64,000 nt of DNA from Stenotrophomonas sp. SY1 (GTDB lineage Bacteria > Pseudomonadota > Gammaproteobacteria > Xanthomonadales > Xanthomonadaceae), in assembly GCF_021202945.1 (NCBI RefSeq), contig NZ_JAJOYR010000001.1:1054001-1118000 (forward strand), read 5' to 3'. Below the pieces are notes generated by a model that saw only the letters and a list, made by a program, of their open reading frames with translations, searched no databases and was not told the DNA's origin. Every line of letters starts with the position of its first letter. Within the stretch, counting starts at the first letter, position 1. Of this stretch, positions 1 through 10,757 are shown in pieces. The translations under genes and the position numbers were made by a program.

Positions 1-531
1 CCAGATCCCATCGAGAGTGATTTCGTCCCGAGCCAGCCACTGCTCCAGCGCCTGCATCAGTCGGCGGGTCTTCGGCCACGGTGCGTCGAGCGTGCCGTTG
101 GACATGCCGTGGATGCCGGGCGGCAGGCGAAGGTGCAGGGCCGGGTGGTTGCCGAGGAAGCAGCAGTGCTCGGCATCGGCGACCAGCAGGTTGAACGGGG
201 CGAATTCACTGGCCCGGTTGGCCAGCGCATCGACATAAGTGGTCGCGTCCTGGGTACCGCCCAGATAGCCGGCAATCAGTTCGCCGCGCGACGGCCCGCC
301 GCTGGGTGCGGTCGGGTCACGCACGTTGGTGACCACCGCGGCATGTCCGAGCGTGTTGACGCCCATCCAGCTGCCGCCCGAGCGCAGATCACGCCCGGCA
401 ATGACCCCTGCGAGCGGGGCGGGCCAGCGTTGCAGGGGCGCAGTGGGACGGGCGTGGAACTCGTCGCGGTTGCCGGCCATGAACAAGCGCCAGCGCGGAT
501 GGCATTTCCAGGCAAAGGTGACCAGGCACAT
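1..531 (-). CDS. NRDE (TANGO2-like) family protein, 3' end outside window
   Basis: Reading the minus strand from the ATG at 531 gives 177 codons that run off the window at position 1. The N-terminus begins MCLVTFAWKCHPRW and contains the AGNRDE motif near residues 25-30 that defines the NRDE family (relatives of eukaryotic TANGO2). Family members keep a conserved N-terminal Cys, present here as Cys2, as in Ntn-type hydrolases. The biochemical function is not established; a role in lipid or heme handling has been proposed for the family. It is transcribed away from mraZ, so the 329-base gap between them holds divergent promoters. The missing C-terminus prevents a length comparison. Confidence 0.85.
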   Translation of the reverse strand, partial: MCLVTFAWKCHPRWRLFMAGNRDEFHARPTAPLQRWPAPLAGVIAGRDLRSGGSWMGVNTLGHAAVVTNVRDPTAPSGGPSRGELIAGYLGGTQDATTYVDALANRASEFAPFNLLVADAEHCCFLGNHPALHLRLPPGIHGMSNGTLDAPWPKTRRLMQALEQWLARDEITLDGIW

Positions 532-638
532 GTAGGAAGTGTGCCGGTTTGCGCACTTGTCGGCCATGTCCACCTGAATGGCAATGTAGTTGCCAGTGAC
601 TTTTCACATCCCCTCTACGCTGCTGAATTTCAAAGAAA

Positions 639-653
639 TCTCAAAATTTGAGA
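639..653. promoter_or_regulatory. Palindrome TCTCAAA-A-TTTGAGA, operator-like
   Basis: Seven-base perfect arms around one central base, in the AT-rich gap between the NRDE gene and mraZ. It lies about 110 bases from the NRDE start and 220 from the mraZ start, so it could serve either side. No regulator can be named from sequence. Confidence 0.4.
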
Positions 654-666
654 CGAAACAGCAACT

Positions 667-675
667 TGTGGATAA
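667..675 (-). promoter_or_regulatory. Perfect consensus DnaA box (TTATCCACA)
   Basis: TGTGGATAA on the plus strand is TTATCCACA on the minus strand, an exact match to the DnaA box consensus TTATNCACA. It lies about 70 bases upstream of the candidate dcw promoter. A nine-base match can occur by chance, but the setting, upstream of the division cluster, makes it plausible as a replication-initiator input. Function is inferred. Confidence 0.5.
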
Positions 676-745
676 ACCTTGAACAACTCTCTAAAGATTG
701 CTGCAAGCCCTTGATGCGAATGACGATTTTGCGTGCGGAAAGTTG

Positions 746-773
746 TTGACAACCCTAGGCTCGCTGCTAAGGT
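746..773 (+). promoter_or_regulatory. Candidate sigma-70 promoter of the dcw cluster
   Basis: A consensus -35 TTGACA at 746-751 is followed after 16 bases by TAAGGT at 768-773, a weak -10. Transcription would start near 780, about 80 bases before the mraZ start codon, with the GGG array directly downstream. The -35 match is perfect and the -10 is poor, so the promoter may depend on or be modulated by a regulator. Confidence 0.55.
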
Positions 774-795
774 GGGCATCAGAGGGAAAACCGGG
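774..795 (+). promoter_or_regulatory. Candidate MraZ-binding GGG array, promoter-proximal
   Basis: TGGGC, AGGGA and CGGGT place GGG triplets at 774, 784 and 793, a period of 10 then 9 bases. E. coli MraZ is known to bind TGGGN repeats separated by 5 bases (period 10) just downstream of the mraZ promoter. The array touches the predicted -10 and start site, consistent with autorepression. Confidence 0.5.
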
Positions 796-848
796 TTTTT
801 TGTGGTTTTTCGTGGTTCAATGACTTTCCATACGCAATCCAGACAAAC

Positions 849-872
849 GGGTGCATTCGGGTGTTTCAGGGT
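849..872 (+). promoter_or_regulatory. Second MraZ-box-like array overlapping the mraZ start codon
   Basis: Three GGGT units begin at 849, 859 and 869, an exact 10-base period. The middle unit contains the first bases of the GTG start codon at 861. Spacing agrees with the period-10 repeats bound by MraZ in E. coli, but the first base of each unit is C or A instead of T. Confidence 0.5.
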
Positions 873-1307
873 GAGACGGCCATCACGGTTGACGACAAGG
901 GACGCATGGCGGTGCCCACCGCCTACCGCGACCTTGTCGCGCGTGCCAGCGGCAACCGTCTTGTCCTGACCTACAACCCGTTCGAGGCCGGTTGCCTGTG
1001 GTTGTACTCAGAGCAGGAGTGGGAACGGGTGCGGGATGATGTGATGGCCAAGCCCAATACCCAGCGCGTGGTGCGCACCCTGCAACAGAAACTTGTCGGC
1101 TCCGCTGCCCATCTGGAACTGGATGGCAACGGCCGCATCAGCCTTCCGTCCAGCCATCGCAGCGCGGTGGGCATAGAGAAGAAGGCGGTATTGATGGGAA
1201 TGGGTGACAAGTTCGAACTGTGGAGCGAGCAAGCGCATCGCGCACTGATCCAGCAGACGTTGTCTGATGAGGATCTGGGCGATGGGCTGCTCGACCTGAA
1301 GTTGTGA
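861..1307 (+). CDS. mraZ: Transcriptional regulator MraZ
   Basis: 148 residues, close to the family's usual 140-152. MraZ is a DNA-binding protein of the AbrB-like double-barrel fold that forms rings and represses the dcw operon it heads. The N-terminal repeat begins [15 protein letters not shown], which is the normal MraZ start, and a second SpoVT/AbrB-like repeat is visible near residues 78-120 ([13 protein letters not shown]). The start is GTG at 861; no strong Shine-Dalgarno precedes it. The stop overlaps the GTG start of rsmH (GTGA), so translation is probably coupled. Candidate MraZ sites lie upstream and over its own start codon. Confidence 0.96.
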   Translation: MFQGETAITVDDKGRMAVPTAYRDLVARASGNRLVLTYNPFEAGCLWLYSEQEWERVRDDVMAKPNTQRVVRTLQQKLVGSAAHLELDGNGRISLPSSHRSAVGIEKKAVLMGMGDKFELWSEQAHRALIQQTLSDEDLGDGLLDLKL

Positions 1308-2290
1308 GCCGGGGTGCCCGGGTGCGCGGTCAAGCGCAAGCCGGTCACCCTCCGGTGTCACAGCCGCCGGCGGCTCACCTGCCGGTGCTGTACACCCAGG
1401 TCCTGCAGGGCCTGAGGGTGATCGAAGATGGTACGTATCTGGATGGCACGTTCGGTCGCGGCGGTCACGCCGGCGGCGTGCTGCGCCAGCTGGGTCCGAA
1501 TGGCCGTCTGCTGGTGATGGACAAGGACCCCGAAGCCATTGCCGTGGCCGAGCGCGATTTCGCGCCCGATGGCCGCGTGTCGATCTATCGCGGCAGCTTT
1601 GCCGACCTGTTGAACTGGAACGAGACCGCCGCCGGCCTTGATGGCGTGCTGTTCGATCTGGGTGTGTCTTCGCCGCAATTGGATGTGGCCGAGCGTGGTT
1701 TCAGCTTCGGCAAGGACGGTCCGCTGGACATGCGCATGGACCCGGATTCGGGTGAGAGCGCGGCGCAGTGGATCAACCGCGTCGAGGACCGTGAGATCGC
1801 CGACGTGCTGTGGACCTACGGCGAAGAACGCCAGAGCCGTCGCATCGCGCGTGCCATCGTTGCCCGTCGTGCGACCCAGCCGTTCACCCGTACCGCTGAA
1901 CTGGCGGAGGTGATCGCTTCGGTGATGCCGCGTGGCAAGGACAAGATCCATCCGGCCACGCGCAGCTTCCAGGCCATCCGCATCCACATCAACCGTGAGC
2001 TGTCCGACCTCGAAGCCGGACTGGACGCGGCGATGGCGCGGCTCAAGCCCGGCGGGCGGTTGGCGGTGATCAGCTTCCATTCGCTGGAAGACCGCATCGT
2101 CAAGCAGTTCATGAACCGTCATGCCAAAGCGCCGCCGACCAACCGTCGTCTACCCGAAGCCAGCGTGTTCGTACCGACGCTGGATCTGATCGGCGGAGCC
2201 ATCAAGGCCGAAGAAGACGAGCTGGCGGTGAATCCGCGCTCGCGCAGCGCGGTGCTGCGCGTGGCTGAAAAACGTGAGGTGGCTCAATGA
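1304..2290 (+). CDS. rsmH: 16S rRNA (cytosine(1402)-N4)-methyltransferase RsmH
   Basis: 328 residues. RsmH uses S-adenosylmethionine to methylate N4 of C1402 in the ribosomal P site. The SAM-binding GGH motif lies at residues 53-55 ([10 protein letters not shown]), and the C-terminal FHSLEDR signature is at 258-264. The start is GTG at 1304 within the mraZ stop. The first 25 or so residues, rich in Gly, Pro and Ala, precede the conserved LPVLYTQVL block, so a slightly later start is possible, but the GTGA overlap supports this one. It overlaps ftsL by four bases. Confidence 0.96.
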   Translation: MSRGARVRGQAQAGHPPVSQPPAAHLPVLYTQVLQGLRVIEDGTYLDGTFGRGGHAGGVLRQLGPNGRLLVMDKDPEAIAVAERDFAPDGRVSIYRGSFADLLNWNETAAGLDGVLFDLGVSSPQLDVAERGFSFGKDGPLDMRMDPDSGESAAQWINRVEDREIADVLWTYGEERQSRRIARAIVARRATQPFTRTAELAEVIASVMPRGKDKIHPATRSFQAIRIHINRELSDLEAGLDAAMARLKPGGRLAVISFHSLEDRIVKQFMNRHAKAPPTNRRLPEASVFVPTLDLIGGAIKAEEDELAVNPRSRSAVLRVAEKREVAQ

Positions 2291-2550
2291 GCCGCCTGCT
2301 GCTGATCGTGCTGTTGGCCTGCACCATCGCTTCGGCGATCGGTGTGGTGTTCATGCGCCATCGCCATCGGCAGCTGTTCGTCGAGTTGTCGCGTCTGGAG
2401 TACGCGCGCGACGAACTGAACATCGAGTTTGGTCGTCTGCAGCTGGAGCAGGCCACGCTGGCCCAGGCCACGCGCGTGGACCAGGAAGCGCGCGGCCGGT
2501 TGGGGATGAAGTTCCCCGAAGCGGCTGACATCGTGGTGATCCGGCCATGA
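2287..2550 (+). CDS. ftsL: Cell division protein FtsL
   Basis: 87 residues with a short cytoplasmic tip, one transmembrane helix at about residues 3-23, and a heptad-like periplasmic region (about 30-70) rich in Leu, Glu and Arg. This is the usual layout of FtsL, which forms the FtsQ-FtsB-FtsL complex that activates septal FtsWI. It sits in the canonical place between rsmH and ftsI and overlaps both by four bases (ATGA). FtsL is poorly conserved in sequence, so the call rests on topology and position. Confidence 0.92.
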   Translation: MSRLLLIVLLACTIASAIGVVFMRHRHRQLFVELSRLEYARDELNIEFGRLQLEQATLAQATRVDQEARGRLGMKFPEAADIVVIRP

Positions 2551-4415
2551 CCCAACCCGGCCGCAATCGCAACCGCACCCAGTTCAACCTGCGCAACCGC
2601 CTGCTGATGGTGGGCGTGGGTCTTGGCCTGTGCGCGGTCACGCTGGTGGGCAGTGCGGCCTACGTGCAGTTGATCAACAGCGATTTCTACCAGCGCCAGG
2701 GCGAAGCGCGTTACCTGCGCGAAGTGCCGATCCCGACCTCGCGCGGCATGATCACCGACCGCAATGGCGAGCCGGTGGCGGTGTCCACGCCGGTGGCGTC
2801 GATCTGGGTCAACCCGCAGGAACTGCTGCGCGCGCCCGAGCGTATTCCGGAACTGGCGCAGGCGCTGGGCCTGCCGGCGGACGAAGTGACCGCCAAGCTG
2901 ACCCAGAAGGCCGACAAGGAATTCATGTACCTGCGCCGCCGGATGAATCCGGACGTGGCCGAGCAGGTGGTCGCATTGAAGATCCCGGGCGTGTTCTCGC
3001 AGCGCGAGTTCCGTCGCTATTACCCGCAGGGTGAAGCGATGGCGCACGTGCTGGGCTTCACCAACATCGACGATCTTGGCCAGGAAGGGCTGGAGCTGGC
3101 CTTCGACGATTGGTTGCGTGGCAAAGCCGGTGCCAAGAAGGTGATCCGCGACCGCAAGGGCGCGATCGTGGAGAGCATCGACCTGGTGCGTCCTGCCGAG
3201 CCGGGCAAGGACCTGACCCTGAGCATCGATCGCCGCATCCAGTTCTTGGCCATGCGCGAGCTGCGCAATGCGGTCACCACCAACAAGGCGGCCGGCGGTT
3301 CGATCGTGATCATGGACGTGGCCACCGGCGAGGTGATGGCGATGGCCAACCTGCCGACCTACAACCCGAATTCCGTCAGCGGCGCCACCCCGGACACCCG
3401 TCGCAACCGCGCGGTGACCGATCTGGTCGAGCCGGGCTCGACGATGAAGCCGCTGACCATCGCCACGGCGTTGCAGAACCACGTGGTGACCCCGGATACG
3501 GTGATCGACACCAATCCGGGCTACCTGTCGCTCGGCCGCTACACCATCCGCGATGTGCCGCGTAACAACGGCGTACTCAATGTCACCGGCGTGATCACCC
3601 GCAGCTCGAACATTGGCGCGGCCAAGATCGTGGCGCGTATTCCGGACCAGACCTTCTACAACACCGTGCGTGCCTTTGGTTACGGTGTGGCACCGCAAAG
3701 CGGTTTCCCTGGCGAGTCGTCGGGCGTGGTGCCATCGCCGGGCAGCCCCGGTTGGTACGGCACCACCAAGACCACCATGTCCTACGGTTACGGCCTGGCG
3801 GTGACGCCGCTGCAGATCGCACAGGCGTACTCGGCGCTGGCCAATGGTGGTCAGGTGATCCAGCCGACCTTCGTCAAGGGCCAGCGCAACGAAGCGCGGC
3901 AGGTGCTGGACCCGGGCGTGGCCCAGGAAGTGGTGCGGATGATGGAAACGGTGGTCACCAACGGCGGCGCCAAGCAGGCGGCGATCCTGGGTTACCACGT
4001 GGCCGGCAAGACCGGCACCGCCCGCAAGAACGGCCCCAACGGTTACGAGCGCGGCCACTACAACCTGCTGTTTGCCGGCGTGGTGCCGGCCACCAACCCG
4101 CGCTACGCCGCGGTGATCGTGGTCAACGACCCGCGGGGCAGCCTGCAGTACGGCGGCCAGGTCTCGGCGCCGGTGTTCCATCACGTGATGGAAGGCACGC
4201 TGCGCCTGATGGATGTGCCGCCGGACGACATCCAGTCGTGGCTGGCCGCGCAGGCGGCGGGCAAGGTCGGTGGCAAGCCGGGCAGCAACCAGGCGCCGCT
4301 GCCGATTCCGCAGGATGCCGCCGAATCCCCGAACGTCGAAGCCGAGTTTGACGCCGCGTTGCCGACGGCCATTGCACCGACGGCTGCGCCCGCCACGACG
4401 GGGGTGCGCCAGTGA
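2547..4415 (+). CDS. ftsI: Septal peptidoglycan transpeptidase FtsI (PBP3)
   Basis: 622 residues; class B penicillin-binding protein that crosslinks septal peptidoglycan with the glycosyltransferase FtsW. One N-terminal membrane anchor lies at about residues 18-38, followed by a pedestal region and the transpeptidase domain. The three active-site motifs are complete: STMK at 298-301 (nucleophile Ser298), SSN at 353-355 and KTG at 488-490. The C-terminal 50 residues after the domain are Pro/Ala-rich. It overlaps ftsL and murE by four bases each. It is a beta-lactam target by family knowledge. Confidence 0.97.
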   Translation: MTQPGRNRNRTQFNLRNRLLMVGVGLGLCAVTLVGSAAYVQLINSDFYQRQGEARYLREVPIPTSRGMITDRNGEPVAVSTPVASIWVNPQELLRAPERIPELAQALGLPADEVTAKLTQKADKEFMYLRRRMNPDVAEQVVALKIPGVFSQREFRRYYPQGEAMAHVLGFTNIDDLGQEGLELAFDDWLRGKAGAKKVIRDRKGAIVESIDLVRPAEPGKDLTLSIDRRIQFLAMRELRNAVTTNKAAGGSIVIMDVATGEVMAMANLPTYNPNSVSGATPDTRRNRAVTDLVEPGSTMKPLTIATALQNHVVTPDTVIDTNPGYLSLGRYTIRDVPRNNGVLNVTGVITRSSNIGAAKIVARIPDQTFYNTVRAFGYGVAPQSGFPGESSGVVPSPGSPGWYGTTKTTMSYGYGLAVTPLQIAQAYSALANGGQVIQPTFVKGQRNEARQVLDPGVAQEVVRMMETVVTNGGAKQAAILGYHVAGKTGTARKNGPNGYERGHYNLLFAGVVPATNPRYAAVIVVNDPRGSLQYGGQVSAPVFHHVMEGTLRLMDVPPDDIQSWLAAQAAGKVGGKPGSNQAPLPIPQDAAESPNVEAEFDAALPTAIAPTAAPATTGVRQ

Positions 4416-5902
4416 GCCGCAGCATGCCGCTGTCCACGCTGTTGCCTGAGCTGAACCTGCCGCACGACCCGCAGATCAGCGGGCTGGTGCTGGATTCGCG
4501 TTTCGTGCACCCGGGCGATGCCTTTGTGGCGATCGCCGGTTTCGGCGCGCATGGGCTGGGCTTTGTCGAACAGGCCAAGGCGGCTGGTGCCGCTGCGGTG
4601 TTGTTCGAGCCGCCGGCGCCTGTTGAACTGCCGGCGCCGGCCGATGCGATTGCGGTGCCGGGCCTGCGTGCGCGCATGGGCGTGATGGCCGACCAGTTCC
4701 ACGGTCATCCGTCGCGCGCGATGACGATGGTTGGCGTCACCGGTACCAACGGCAAGACTTCGACCGTGCAGTTGCTGGGCCAGGCCTGGCACCTGCTGGG
4801 CATCGAAAGTGGCTCGATCGGCACGCTCGGCGTCGGCCTGTACGGCAACGTCGTGCCGACCGGCTTCACCACGCCGCTGGTGCTGCAGATGCATGAAGTG
4901 CTGGCGCAGCTGCGCGATGGCGGCGCCACCGCCGTGGCGATTGAAGTCAGCTCGCACGCGCTGGACCAGGGCCGCGTGGATGCCGTGCATTACGACGTGG
5001 CGGTGTTCACCAACCTCACCCGTGATCATCTGGATTACCACGGCGACATGGCCAGCTACGGCGCGGCCAAGGCTAGGCTGTTCCATCGTGCGGGCCTGAA
5101 GGCCGCGGCGATCAACCTGGACGACGCCTTCGGCCGCGAGCTGATCGGCACGCTGGCTACGGGCGTGAAAGCCATCGGCCTGAGCTCGACCGGACAGGCC
5201 GGCGCCAGTGTGCGTGCCGAGAACCTGGTGCTGGACGGGCAGGGCATCGGCTTCGAGCTGGTGATCGGTGATGCGCGCCGTGCGCTGCGTTCGCCGCTGT
5301 TGGGCCGCTTCAATGTCGACAACCTGCTGGCCGTGGCCGGCGCCTTGCATGGCCTGGGCCAGCCGGCAGACACCATCGCCGATGTGCTGGGCCAGCTGCA
5401 GCCGATCCGCGGCCGCATGAACCGCCTTGGCGGTCACGGCGAGCCGACCGTGGTCATCGATTACGCACATACCCCCGACGCACTGGAACAGGCGCTTCGC
5501 AGTCTGCATGGCCACCTCGATGGCCGGCTGCTGTGCGTGTTCGGTTGCGGTGGCGAGCGCGATACCGGCAAGCGTCCGCAGATGGCCGCCATTGCAGAGA
5601 AACTGGCCGACGTGGTGTTCGTCACCGACGACAATCCGCGCGGCGAAAACGGCGATGTGATCGTCGCCGACATCATGGCCGGCTTTGCCGATGCCTCCCG
5701 GGTCAACGTGCAGCGTGACCGTGCCCGCGCCATCGGCGCGGCCGTCGCGCAGGCAGGCCCCGGCGACATCGTGCTGGTCGCCGGCAAGGGCCATGAGCCC
5801 TATCAGGAGATTGCAGGTATCAAACATCCTTTCGATGACACCGACGTGGCATCGCGCGCGCTGCAGGCGCGTGCCGCCGCCGGCCAGGAGGTGCGTTCGT
5901 GA
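4412..5902 (+). CDS. murE: UDP-MurNAc-tripeptide synthetase MurE (meso-DAP adding)
   Basis: 496 residues. MurE is a cytoplasmic ATP-dependent ligase that adds the third amino acid to UDP-MurNAc-L-Ala-D-Glu. The ATP-binding motif GTNGKTS has its Lys at residue 115. The DNPR motif at 407-410 is the known signature for meso-diaminopimelate rather than lysine, as expected for a Gram-negative. It overlaps ftsI and murF by four bases, so it is part of one tightly coupled operon. Confidence 0.97.
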   Translation: MSRSMPLSTLLPELNLPHDPQISGLVLDSRFVHPGDAFVAIAGFGAHGLGFVEQAKAAGAAAVLFEPPAPVELPAPADAIAVPGLRARMGVMADQFHGHPSRAMTMVGVTGTNGKTSTVQLLGQAWHLLGIESGSIGTLGVGLYGNVVPTGFTTPLVLQMHEVLAQLRDGGATAVAIEVSSHALDQGRVDAVHYDVAVFTNLTRDHLDYHGDMASYGAAKARLFHRAGLKAAAINLDDAFGRELIGTLATGVKAIGLSSTGQAGASVRAENLVLDGQGIGFELVIGDARRALRSPLLGRFNVDNLLAVAGALHGLGQPADTIADVLGQLQPIRGRMNRLGGHGEPTVVIDYAHTPDALEQALRSLHGHLDGRLLCVFGCGGERDTGKRPQMAAIAEKLADVVFVTDDNPRGENGDVIVADIMAGFADASRVNVQRDRARAIGAAVAQAGPGDIVLVAGKGHEPYQEIAGIKHPFDDTDVASRALQARAAAGQEVRS

Positions 5903-7281
5903 AGCGCACCCCGCTGTCGCTGATCGCGCATTGGGCCGGTGGTGAAATCCACGGCGATGACGTGACCATCGATGCTGTCAGCAATGACACCCGCACGCTG
6001 GTTGCCGGCAGCCTGTACGTGGCGCTGCGTGGCGAGCGTTTCGATGGGCATGACTTTGCCGCCAACGCCGCCGCACGCGGTGCCAGTGCGTTGCTGGTTG
6101 ATACGCTGCAGCCGCTGGACGTGCCGCAGGTGGTGGTCGCCAACACCGAACTGGCGCTGGCCAGGATTGCCGCAGCGATGCAGCACGACCGCGCCACCCG
6201 CGTGTTCGCCATCACCGGCAGCAACGGCAAGACCAGCGTGAAGAACCTGCTGCTGGCGATCCTGCAACACGCTGCCGCGGTGCAGAGGCGGCATGTCTAT
6301 GCCACGCCGGGCAACCGCAACAACGAGATCGGCCTGCCGTTGGCAGTGATCGATGCACCGGAAGATGCCGACTTCGCCATCTACGAGATGGGCACCGGCA
6401 AGCCGGGCGACATCGCCTACCTGACCGCCATCGCCGCACCGGATGTGGCCATCGTCAACAACGTTGCGCCGGCCCACCTGGAGCGCATGGGCAGCCTGCT
6501 GGAGATCGCCAACACCAAGGCGGCGGTCTACGACGACCTGCGCGAGGGCGGCGTGGCAGTAGTCAATGCCGACGATGCGTTCGCGCCGTACTTCGTCGCC
6601 CGCGCCGGCAACCACCGGGTGATTCGTTTTGGCCTGGAAGTGAGCGCCGACGTGACCGCAACCGGCATCGTGCTGGGCGAGACCGGTTCGCGCTTCAAGC
6701 TGCATGCGCCGCAGGGCGATGTGGACGCCGTCCTGCATCTGCCGGGGCGCCACAACGTGCTCAACGCATTGGCCGCCGCTGCCCAGGCACTGGCCGCCGG
6801 CATCGCCTTGCCGCTGGTGGTCGAAGGCCTGGCGCAGGCGCGTCCGGTGGCCGGTCGTCAGGTCGCACATGTGCTGGGTAACGGCGCGGTGCTGGTCGAT
6901 GACAGCTACAACGCCAACCCCGGTTCGCTGGCCGCCGCGATCATCGCGCTGGCCGCAGGCAAGGAAGAAGGCTGGCTGGTGCTGGGTGACATGCGCGAAC
7001 TCGGCCCCGATGCCGTGGCGTTGCATGCCCAGGCCGGGCAGCGCGCACGCGAGGCCGGCCTCAAGCGGCTGTACACGCTGGGGCCGCTGAGCGAAGCGGC
7101 ATCAAAGGCATTCGGCGCGGGCGGGCGTCATTTCGACAGCCATGCCGCACTGGCCGCCGCGCTGGAAACCGAACTTCATGCTGGCGTGCGCTGCCTGGTC
7201 AAGGGCTCGCGCGGCAGCGCCATGGACAAGATCGTGACCACGCTGTTGCAGCGTGGCGAGGACACTACGCATGTTGCTTGA
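5899..7281 (+). CDS. murF: UDP-MurNAc-tripeptide:D-Ala-D-Ala ligase MurF
   Basis: 460 residues, typical for MurF. It adds the dipeptide D-Ala-D-Ala to UDP-MurNAc-tripeptide, the last cytoplasmic Mur ligase step. The ATP-binding GSNGKTS motif has its Lys at residue 111; the C-terminal substrate domain contains [10 protein letters not shown]. The start ATG overlaps the murE stop. The stop at 7281 lies 11 bases inside mraY. Its D-Ala-D-Ala substrate needs a Ddl ligase, which is not encoded in this cluster. Confidence 0.97.
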   Translation: MKRTPLSLIAHWAGGEIHGDDVTIDAVSNDTRTLVAGSLYVALRGERFDGHDFAANAAARGASALLVDTLQPLDVPQVVVANTELALARIAAAMQHDRATRVFAITGSNGKTSVKNLLLAILQHAAAVQRRHVYATPGNRNNEIGLPLAVIDAPEDADFAIYEMGTGKPGDIAYLTAIAAPDVAIVNNVAPAHLERMGSLLEIANTKAAVYDDLREGGVAVVNADDAFAPYFVARAGNHRVIRFGLEVSADVTATGIVLGETGSRFKLHAPQGDVDAVLHLPGRHNVLNALAAAAQALAAGIALPLVVEGLAQARPVAGRQVAHVLGNGAVLVDDSYNANPGSLAAAIIALAAGKEEGWLVLGDMRELGPDAVALHAQAGQRAREAGLKRLYTLGPLSEAASKAFGAGGRHFDSHAALAAALETELHAGVRCLVKGSRGSAMDKIVTTLLQRGEDTTHVA

Positions 7282-8356
7282 ACTGGCCCGTTGGTTGCAG
7301 CAGCTGGACGACCTGTTCCGGCTGTTCAACTACATCACCTTCCGCGGCATCCTCGCGGCGCTGACCTCGCTGGGTCTGTCGCTGTGGCTGGGGCCGGCGG
7401 CGATCCGTCGCCTGGCCCAGCTCAAGGGTGGCCAGCCGATCCGCAAGGACGGCCCGCAGTCGCATTTCTCCAAGGCCGGCACGCCGACCATGGGCGGTGG
7501 CCTGATCCTGACCACCGTGCTGATCTCGGTGTTGCTGTGGGGTGACCTGCGCAACCGCTACGTGTGGCTGGTGCTGGCGGTGATGCTGTGCTTCGGTGCC
7601 ATCGGCTGGTACGACGACTGGATCAAGATCGCCAAGCGTGATCCGAACGGCCTGAAGTCGCGCTGGAAGTACCTGTTGCAGTCGATCTTCGGCCTGGCCG
7701 CCGGCCTGTTCCTGTTCTACACGGCCGACGTGCCGGCAGCGCTGACCTTCTACATCCCGATGTTCAAGTCGATCGCGCTGCCGCTGGCCGGCATCAGCTT
7801 CGTGACCATCGCCTACTTCTGGATCGTCGGCTTCTCCAACGCGGTGAACCTGACCGATGGCCTGGACGGTCTGGCGATCATGCCCACGGTGATGGTCGCC
7901 TGTGCACTGGGCGTGTTCGCCTACGCCTCGGGCAATGCGGTGTTCTCCAGCTACCTGCAGATCCCGCAGGTTCCCGGCGCCGGTGAACTGGTCATCATCT
8001 GCGCGGCAATCGCCGGCGCGGGTCTTGGCTTCCTGTGGTTCAACACGTATCCGGCGATGGTGTTCATGGGCGACGTCGGCGCACTGGCGCTGGGCGCGGT
8101 GCTCGGCACCATCGCGGTGATCGTGCGCCAGGAACTGGTGCTGGTGATCATGGGCGGCGTGTTCGTGATCGAAACCCTGTCGGTGATGATCCAGGTGGCC
8201 TCGTTCAAGCTCACCGGCAAGCGCGTGTTCCGCATGGCCCCGATCCACCATCACTTCGAACTGAAGGGCTGGCCCGAGCCGCGCGTGATCGTGCGTTTCT
8301 GGATCATCTCGGTGGTGCTGGTGCTCATCGGTCTGGCAACCCTCAAGGTGCGCTGA
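7271..8356 (+). CDS. mraY: Phospho-MurNAc-pentapeptide translocase MraY
   Basis: 361 residues, polytopic membrane enzyme (about ten helices). It transfers phospho-MurNAc-pentapeptide to undecaprenyl phosphate to make lipid I. The catalytic aspartates are visible: Asp115-Asp116 (GWYDDW) and Asp196 in [10 protein letters not shown], with a His-rich loop (IHHHFELKG) near residue 325. I chose the ATG at 7271 ([10 protein letters not shown]), which matches the family N-terminus, over an in-frame upstream codon at 7253. It overlaps murF by 11 bases and ftsW by one. Confidence 0.97.
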   Translation: MLLELARWLQQLDDLFRLFNYITFRGILAALTSLGLSLWLGPAAIRRLAQLKGGQPIRKDGPQSHFSKAGTPTMGGGLILTTVLISVLLWGDLRNRYVWLVLAVMLCFGAIGWYDDWIKIAKRDPNGLKSRWKYLLQSIFGLAAGLFLFYTADVPAALTFYIPMFKSIALPLAGISFVTIAYFWIVGFSNAVNLTDGLDGLAIMPTVMVACALGVFAYASGNAVFSSYLQIPQVPGAGELVIICAAIAGAGLGFLWFNTYPAMVFMGDVGALALGAVLGTIAVIVRQELVLVIMGGVFVIETLSVMIQVASFKLTGKRVFRMAPIHHHFELKGWPEPRVIVRFWIISVVLVLIGLATLKVR

Positions 8357-9666
8357 TGGACGACTACTCGCGTCAGGCAACCCGACTTGAAGCCATTGGC
8401 GGCAGCTATGACAAGTGGCTGCTGGGCGCCGCCGTGGCGCTGGCTTCGATCGGGATCGTGATGGTGGCTTCCAGCTCCATCGCGCTGACGCAGAGTCCGT
8501 TCTATTACCTCACCCGCCACCTGTTGTTCATCGGCGTTGGCCTGGTGCTGGCGATGGTGGTGATGCGGATCGAACTGCGCGATATCGAGAAGCGCAACCA
8601 CATCCTGCTGCTGGCCTGCTTCGCCCTGCTGGTGGTGGTGTTCATCCCCGGCCTGGGCAGCAGCGTCAACGGCGCGCGGCGCTGGATCAACCTGGGTGTG
8701 TCCAAGTTCCAGACCGTGGAAGCGGTGAAGGTGCTGTACATCGTGTGGCTATCCAGCTACCTGGTGCGCTTCCGTGACGAGGTCAATGCCACCTGGCAGG
8801 CGATGCTCAAGCCGGTCGGCGTGGTCGGCGTGCTGGTCTGCCTGCTGCTGCTGCAGCCGGACTTCGGTTCCTCCACGCTGCTGCTGGGCATCACCACCTG
8901 CATGCTGGTGCTGGGCGGTGCGCAGATGAAGCGCATCCTGCTGCCGGCGCTGGTGATGGTGCTTGCGCTGGGCCTGCTGGTGTATTTCGAGCCGTACCGC
9001 ATGCGCCGCATCACCTCGTTCTGGGACCCGTGGGAAGACCAGCTGGGTTCGGGCTACCAGTTGACCAATGCACTGATGGCCATTGGTCGCGGTGAGTGGA
9101 CCGGCGTTGGCCTGGGCGCTTCGATCCAGAAGCTGAACTACCTGCCCGAATCGCATACCGACTTCATCTTCTCGGTCATGGCCGAGGAGCTGGGCTTCGT
9201 CGGCGTGTGCGTGATCGTCGCGCTGTACGCGTTGCTGGTCGGCCGTGCGCTGTGGCTGGGCATGCAGTGCATCGAGATGCGCCGCCACTTCGCCGGTTAC
9301 ATCGCCTTCGGCATCGCGCTGTGGATTGGCCTGCAGACCTTCGTTTCGATCGGCGTGAACCTGGGCATCCTGCCGACCAAGGGCCTGACCCTGCCGCTGA
9401 TTTCCTCCGGCGGTTCAAGCGTGATGATGACCTGCGTGGCGATGGGCTTGCTGCTGCGCGTGTCCTACGAATACAACCGTGCGGTGCGCCGTCAGGAAGT
9501 GCGCGATGACATCGAGCCGCTGGCCGATGTCGCCGAGCGCGAGCCGGCCGCTGCGCCGGCTCCGGTGACCGCCACCGCCGTGGCCGCCGCTGCGCAGACC
9601 AGTTCCGCGCGCGGTACCAGCCGCATGCAACAGCGGGTCGAACCGACCTTCGGGAGGATCGCCTGA
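8356..9666 (+). CDS. ftsW: Peptidoglycan glycosyltransferase FtsW
   Basis: 436 residues; SEDS-family integral membrane protein with about ten helices that polymerises septal glycan strands with FtsI. The family-typical SSGGSSV segment lies near residues 352-358. After the last helix there is a cytoplasmic tail of about 70 residues, rich in Ala, Glu and Pro. The ATG at 8356 overlaps the mraY stop (TGATG). A longer in-frame ORF upstream is only an extension through mraY in another frame. Confidence 0.96.
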   Translation: MDDYSRQATRLEAIGGSYDKWLLGAAVALASIGIVMVASSSIALTQSPFYYLTRHLLFIGVGLVLAMVVMRIELRDIEKRNHILLLACFALLVVVFIPGLGSSVNGARRWINLGVSKFQTVEAVKVLYIVWLSSYLVRFRDEVNATWQAMLKPVGVVGVLVCLLLLQPDFGSSTLLLGITTCMLVLGGAQMKRILLPALVMVLALGLLVYFEPYRMRRITSFWDPWEDQLGSGYQLTNALMAIGRGEWTGVGLGASIQKLNYLPESHTDFIFSVMAEELGFVGVCVIVALYALLVGRALWLGMQCIEMRRHFAGYIAFGIALWIGLQTFVSIGVNLGILPTKGLTLPLISSGGSSVMMTCVAMGLLLRVSYEYNRAVRRQEVRDDIEPLADVAEREPAAAPAPVTATAVAAAAQTSSARGTSRMQQRVEPTFGRIA

Positions 9667-10757
9667 TGGCCGCGACCAACGACAGCGCACGTCCGGTGAT
9701 GATCATGGCCGGCGGTACCGGTGGCCATATCTTCCCGGGCCTGGCCGTGGCCAAGGTGCTGCGTGAGCGCGGCGTGCCGGTGGTGTGGCTCGGTGCCGAA
9801 GGCGCGATGGAAACCCGCCTGGTGCCGCAGCACGATATCGCCATCGATACGCTGGCAATCTCCGGCCTGCGCGGCAAGGGCAAGCTCGCCTTGCTGGCCG
9901 CACCGGTGCGGGTGATGCGGGCCATCCGCAGCGCCGGCTTCGTGATGCGCAAGCGTCAGCCGCGCGCGGTGATTGCCTTCGGTGGCTTTGCCTCCGGCCC
10001 GGGCGGCATGGCGGCGCGCTTCATGGGCCTGCCGCTGCTCGTGCACGAACAGAACCGCGCACCGGGCATGACCAACCGCATCCTGTCGCGCTTCGCACGC
10101 CGCCTGCTGACCGGTTTTCCGGGCAGCTTCGCCAACGGTCGCGAGGAAGCGGTAGGCAACCCGGTGCGTGCGGAGATTGCCGCGCTGGCAGCGCCGGAAC
10201 AACGCCTGGCCGGTCGCAATGGCCCGATGCGGTTGCTGGTGCTGGGCGGCAGCCAGGGTGCGCGCGCATTGAACAACGGTGTACCGAAGGCGCTGGCTGC
10301 TTTGGGCGACAGCGTCGCCATTGATGTCTGGCACCAGTGCGGCGAGAAGCTGCACGAAGAGGCATTGCAGGCCTATCGCGATGCAGGTGTGTCGGGCCGC
10401 GTGGACGCCTTCATCAAGGACATGGCCGCTGCCTACGACTGGGCTGACCTGGTGGTGTGCCGCTCCGGCGCCTCCACCCTGGCCGAACTGTGCGCGGTGG
10501 GTATCGGCAGCGTGCTGGTGCCGTTTGCCGCCGCCGTGGACGACCACCAGACCCGCAATGCCGAATATCTGGTCGAGCGCGGTGCCGCCGAACTGCTGAA
10601 GCAGGACGACGCGCTGGCCACCAACCTGGAAGGCGTGCTGCGCGCGCTTGCCAACGATTCGGGCCGCCGCATGCAGATGGCGCAAGCCGCGCGTGCACTG
10701 GCCAAGGTCGATGCGGCCGAACGCATCGCAGACATCATTCTTGAGGAAGCAGCATGA
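9666..10757 (+). CDS. murG: UDP-GlcNAc:lipid I N-acetylglucosaminyltransferase MurG
   Basis: 363 residues, GT28 glycosyltransferase with GT-B fold. It adds GlcNAc to lipid I on the inner leaflet to give lipid II. The N-terminal GGTGGH loop is at residues 16-21 and the C-terminal UDP-GlcNAc site region includes GGSQGA and the [10 protein letters not shown] motif. It overlaps the ftsW stop (TGATG). Its own stop overlaps the ATG of a 16-codon ORF, not murC. Confidence 0.97.
   Translation: MAATNDSARPVMIMAGGTGGHIFPGLAVAKVLRERGVPVVWLGAEGAMETRLVPQHDIAIDTLAISGLRGKGKLALLAAPVRVMRAIRSAGFVMRKRQPRAVIAFGGFASGPGGMAARFMGLPLLVHEQNRAPGMTNRILSRFARRLLTGFPGSFANGREEAVGNPVRAEIAALAAPEQRLAGRNGPMRLLVLGGSQGARALNNGVPKALAALGDSVAIDVWHQCGEKLHEEALQAYRDAGVSGRVDAFIKDMAAAYDWADLVVCRSGASTLAELCAVGIGSVLVPFAAAVDDHQTRNAEYLVERGAAELLKQDDALATNLEGVLRALANDSGRRMQMAQAARALAKVDAAERIADIILEEAA

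Larger units (their letters stand above)
532..860. other. Divergent regulatory region between NRDE gene and mraZ
   Basis: A 329-base gap with no convincing gene. It is more AT-rich than its surroundings. It holds a palindrome (639-653), a perfect DnaA box on the minus strand (667-675), a candidate sigma-70 promoter for the dcw cluster (746-773) and two GGG arrays (774-795 and 849-872). Short ORFs here have no coding character. Confidence 0.7.

Noticed and set aside
2202..4184. 660-codon minus-strand ORF antisense to ftsI
   Set aside because: His/Arg/Ala-rich shadow of a GC-rich gene; ftsI has all active-site motifs and overlaps its neighbours correctly.
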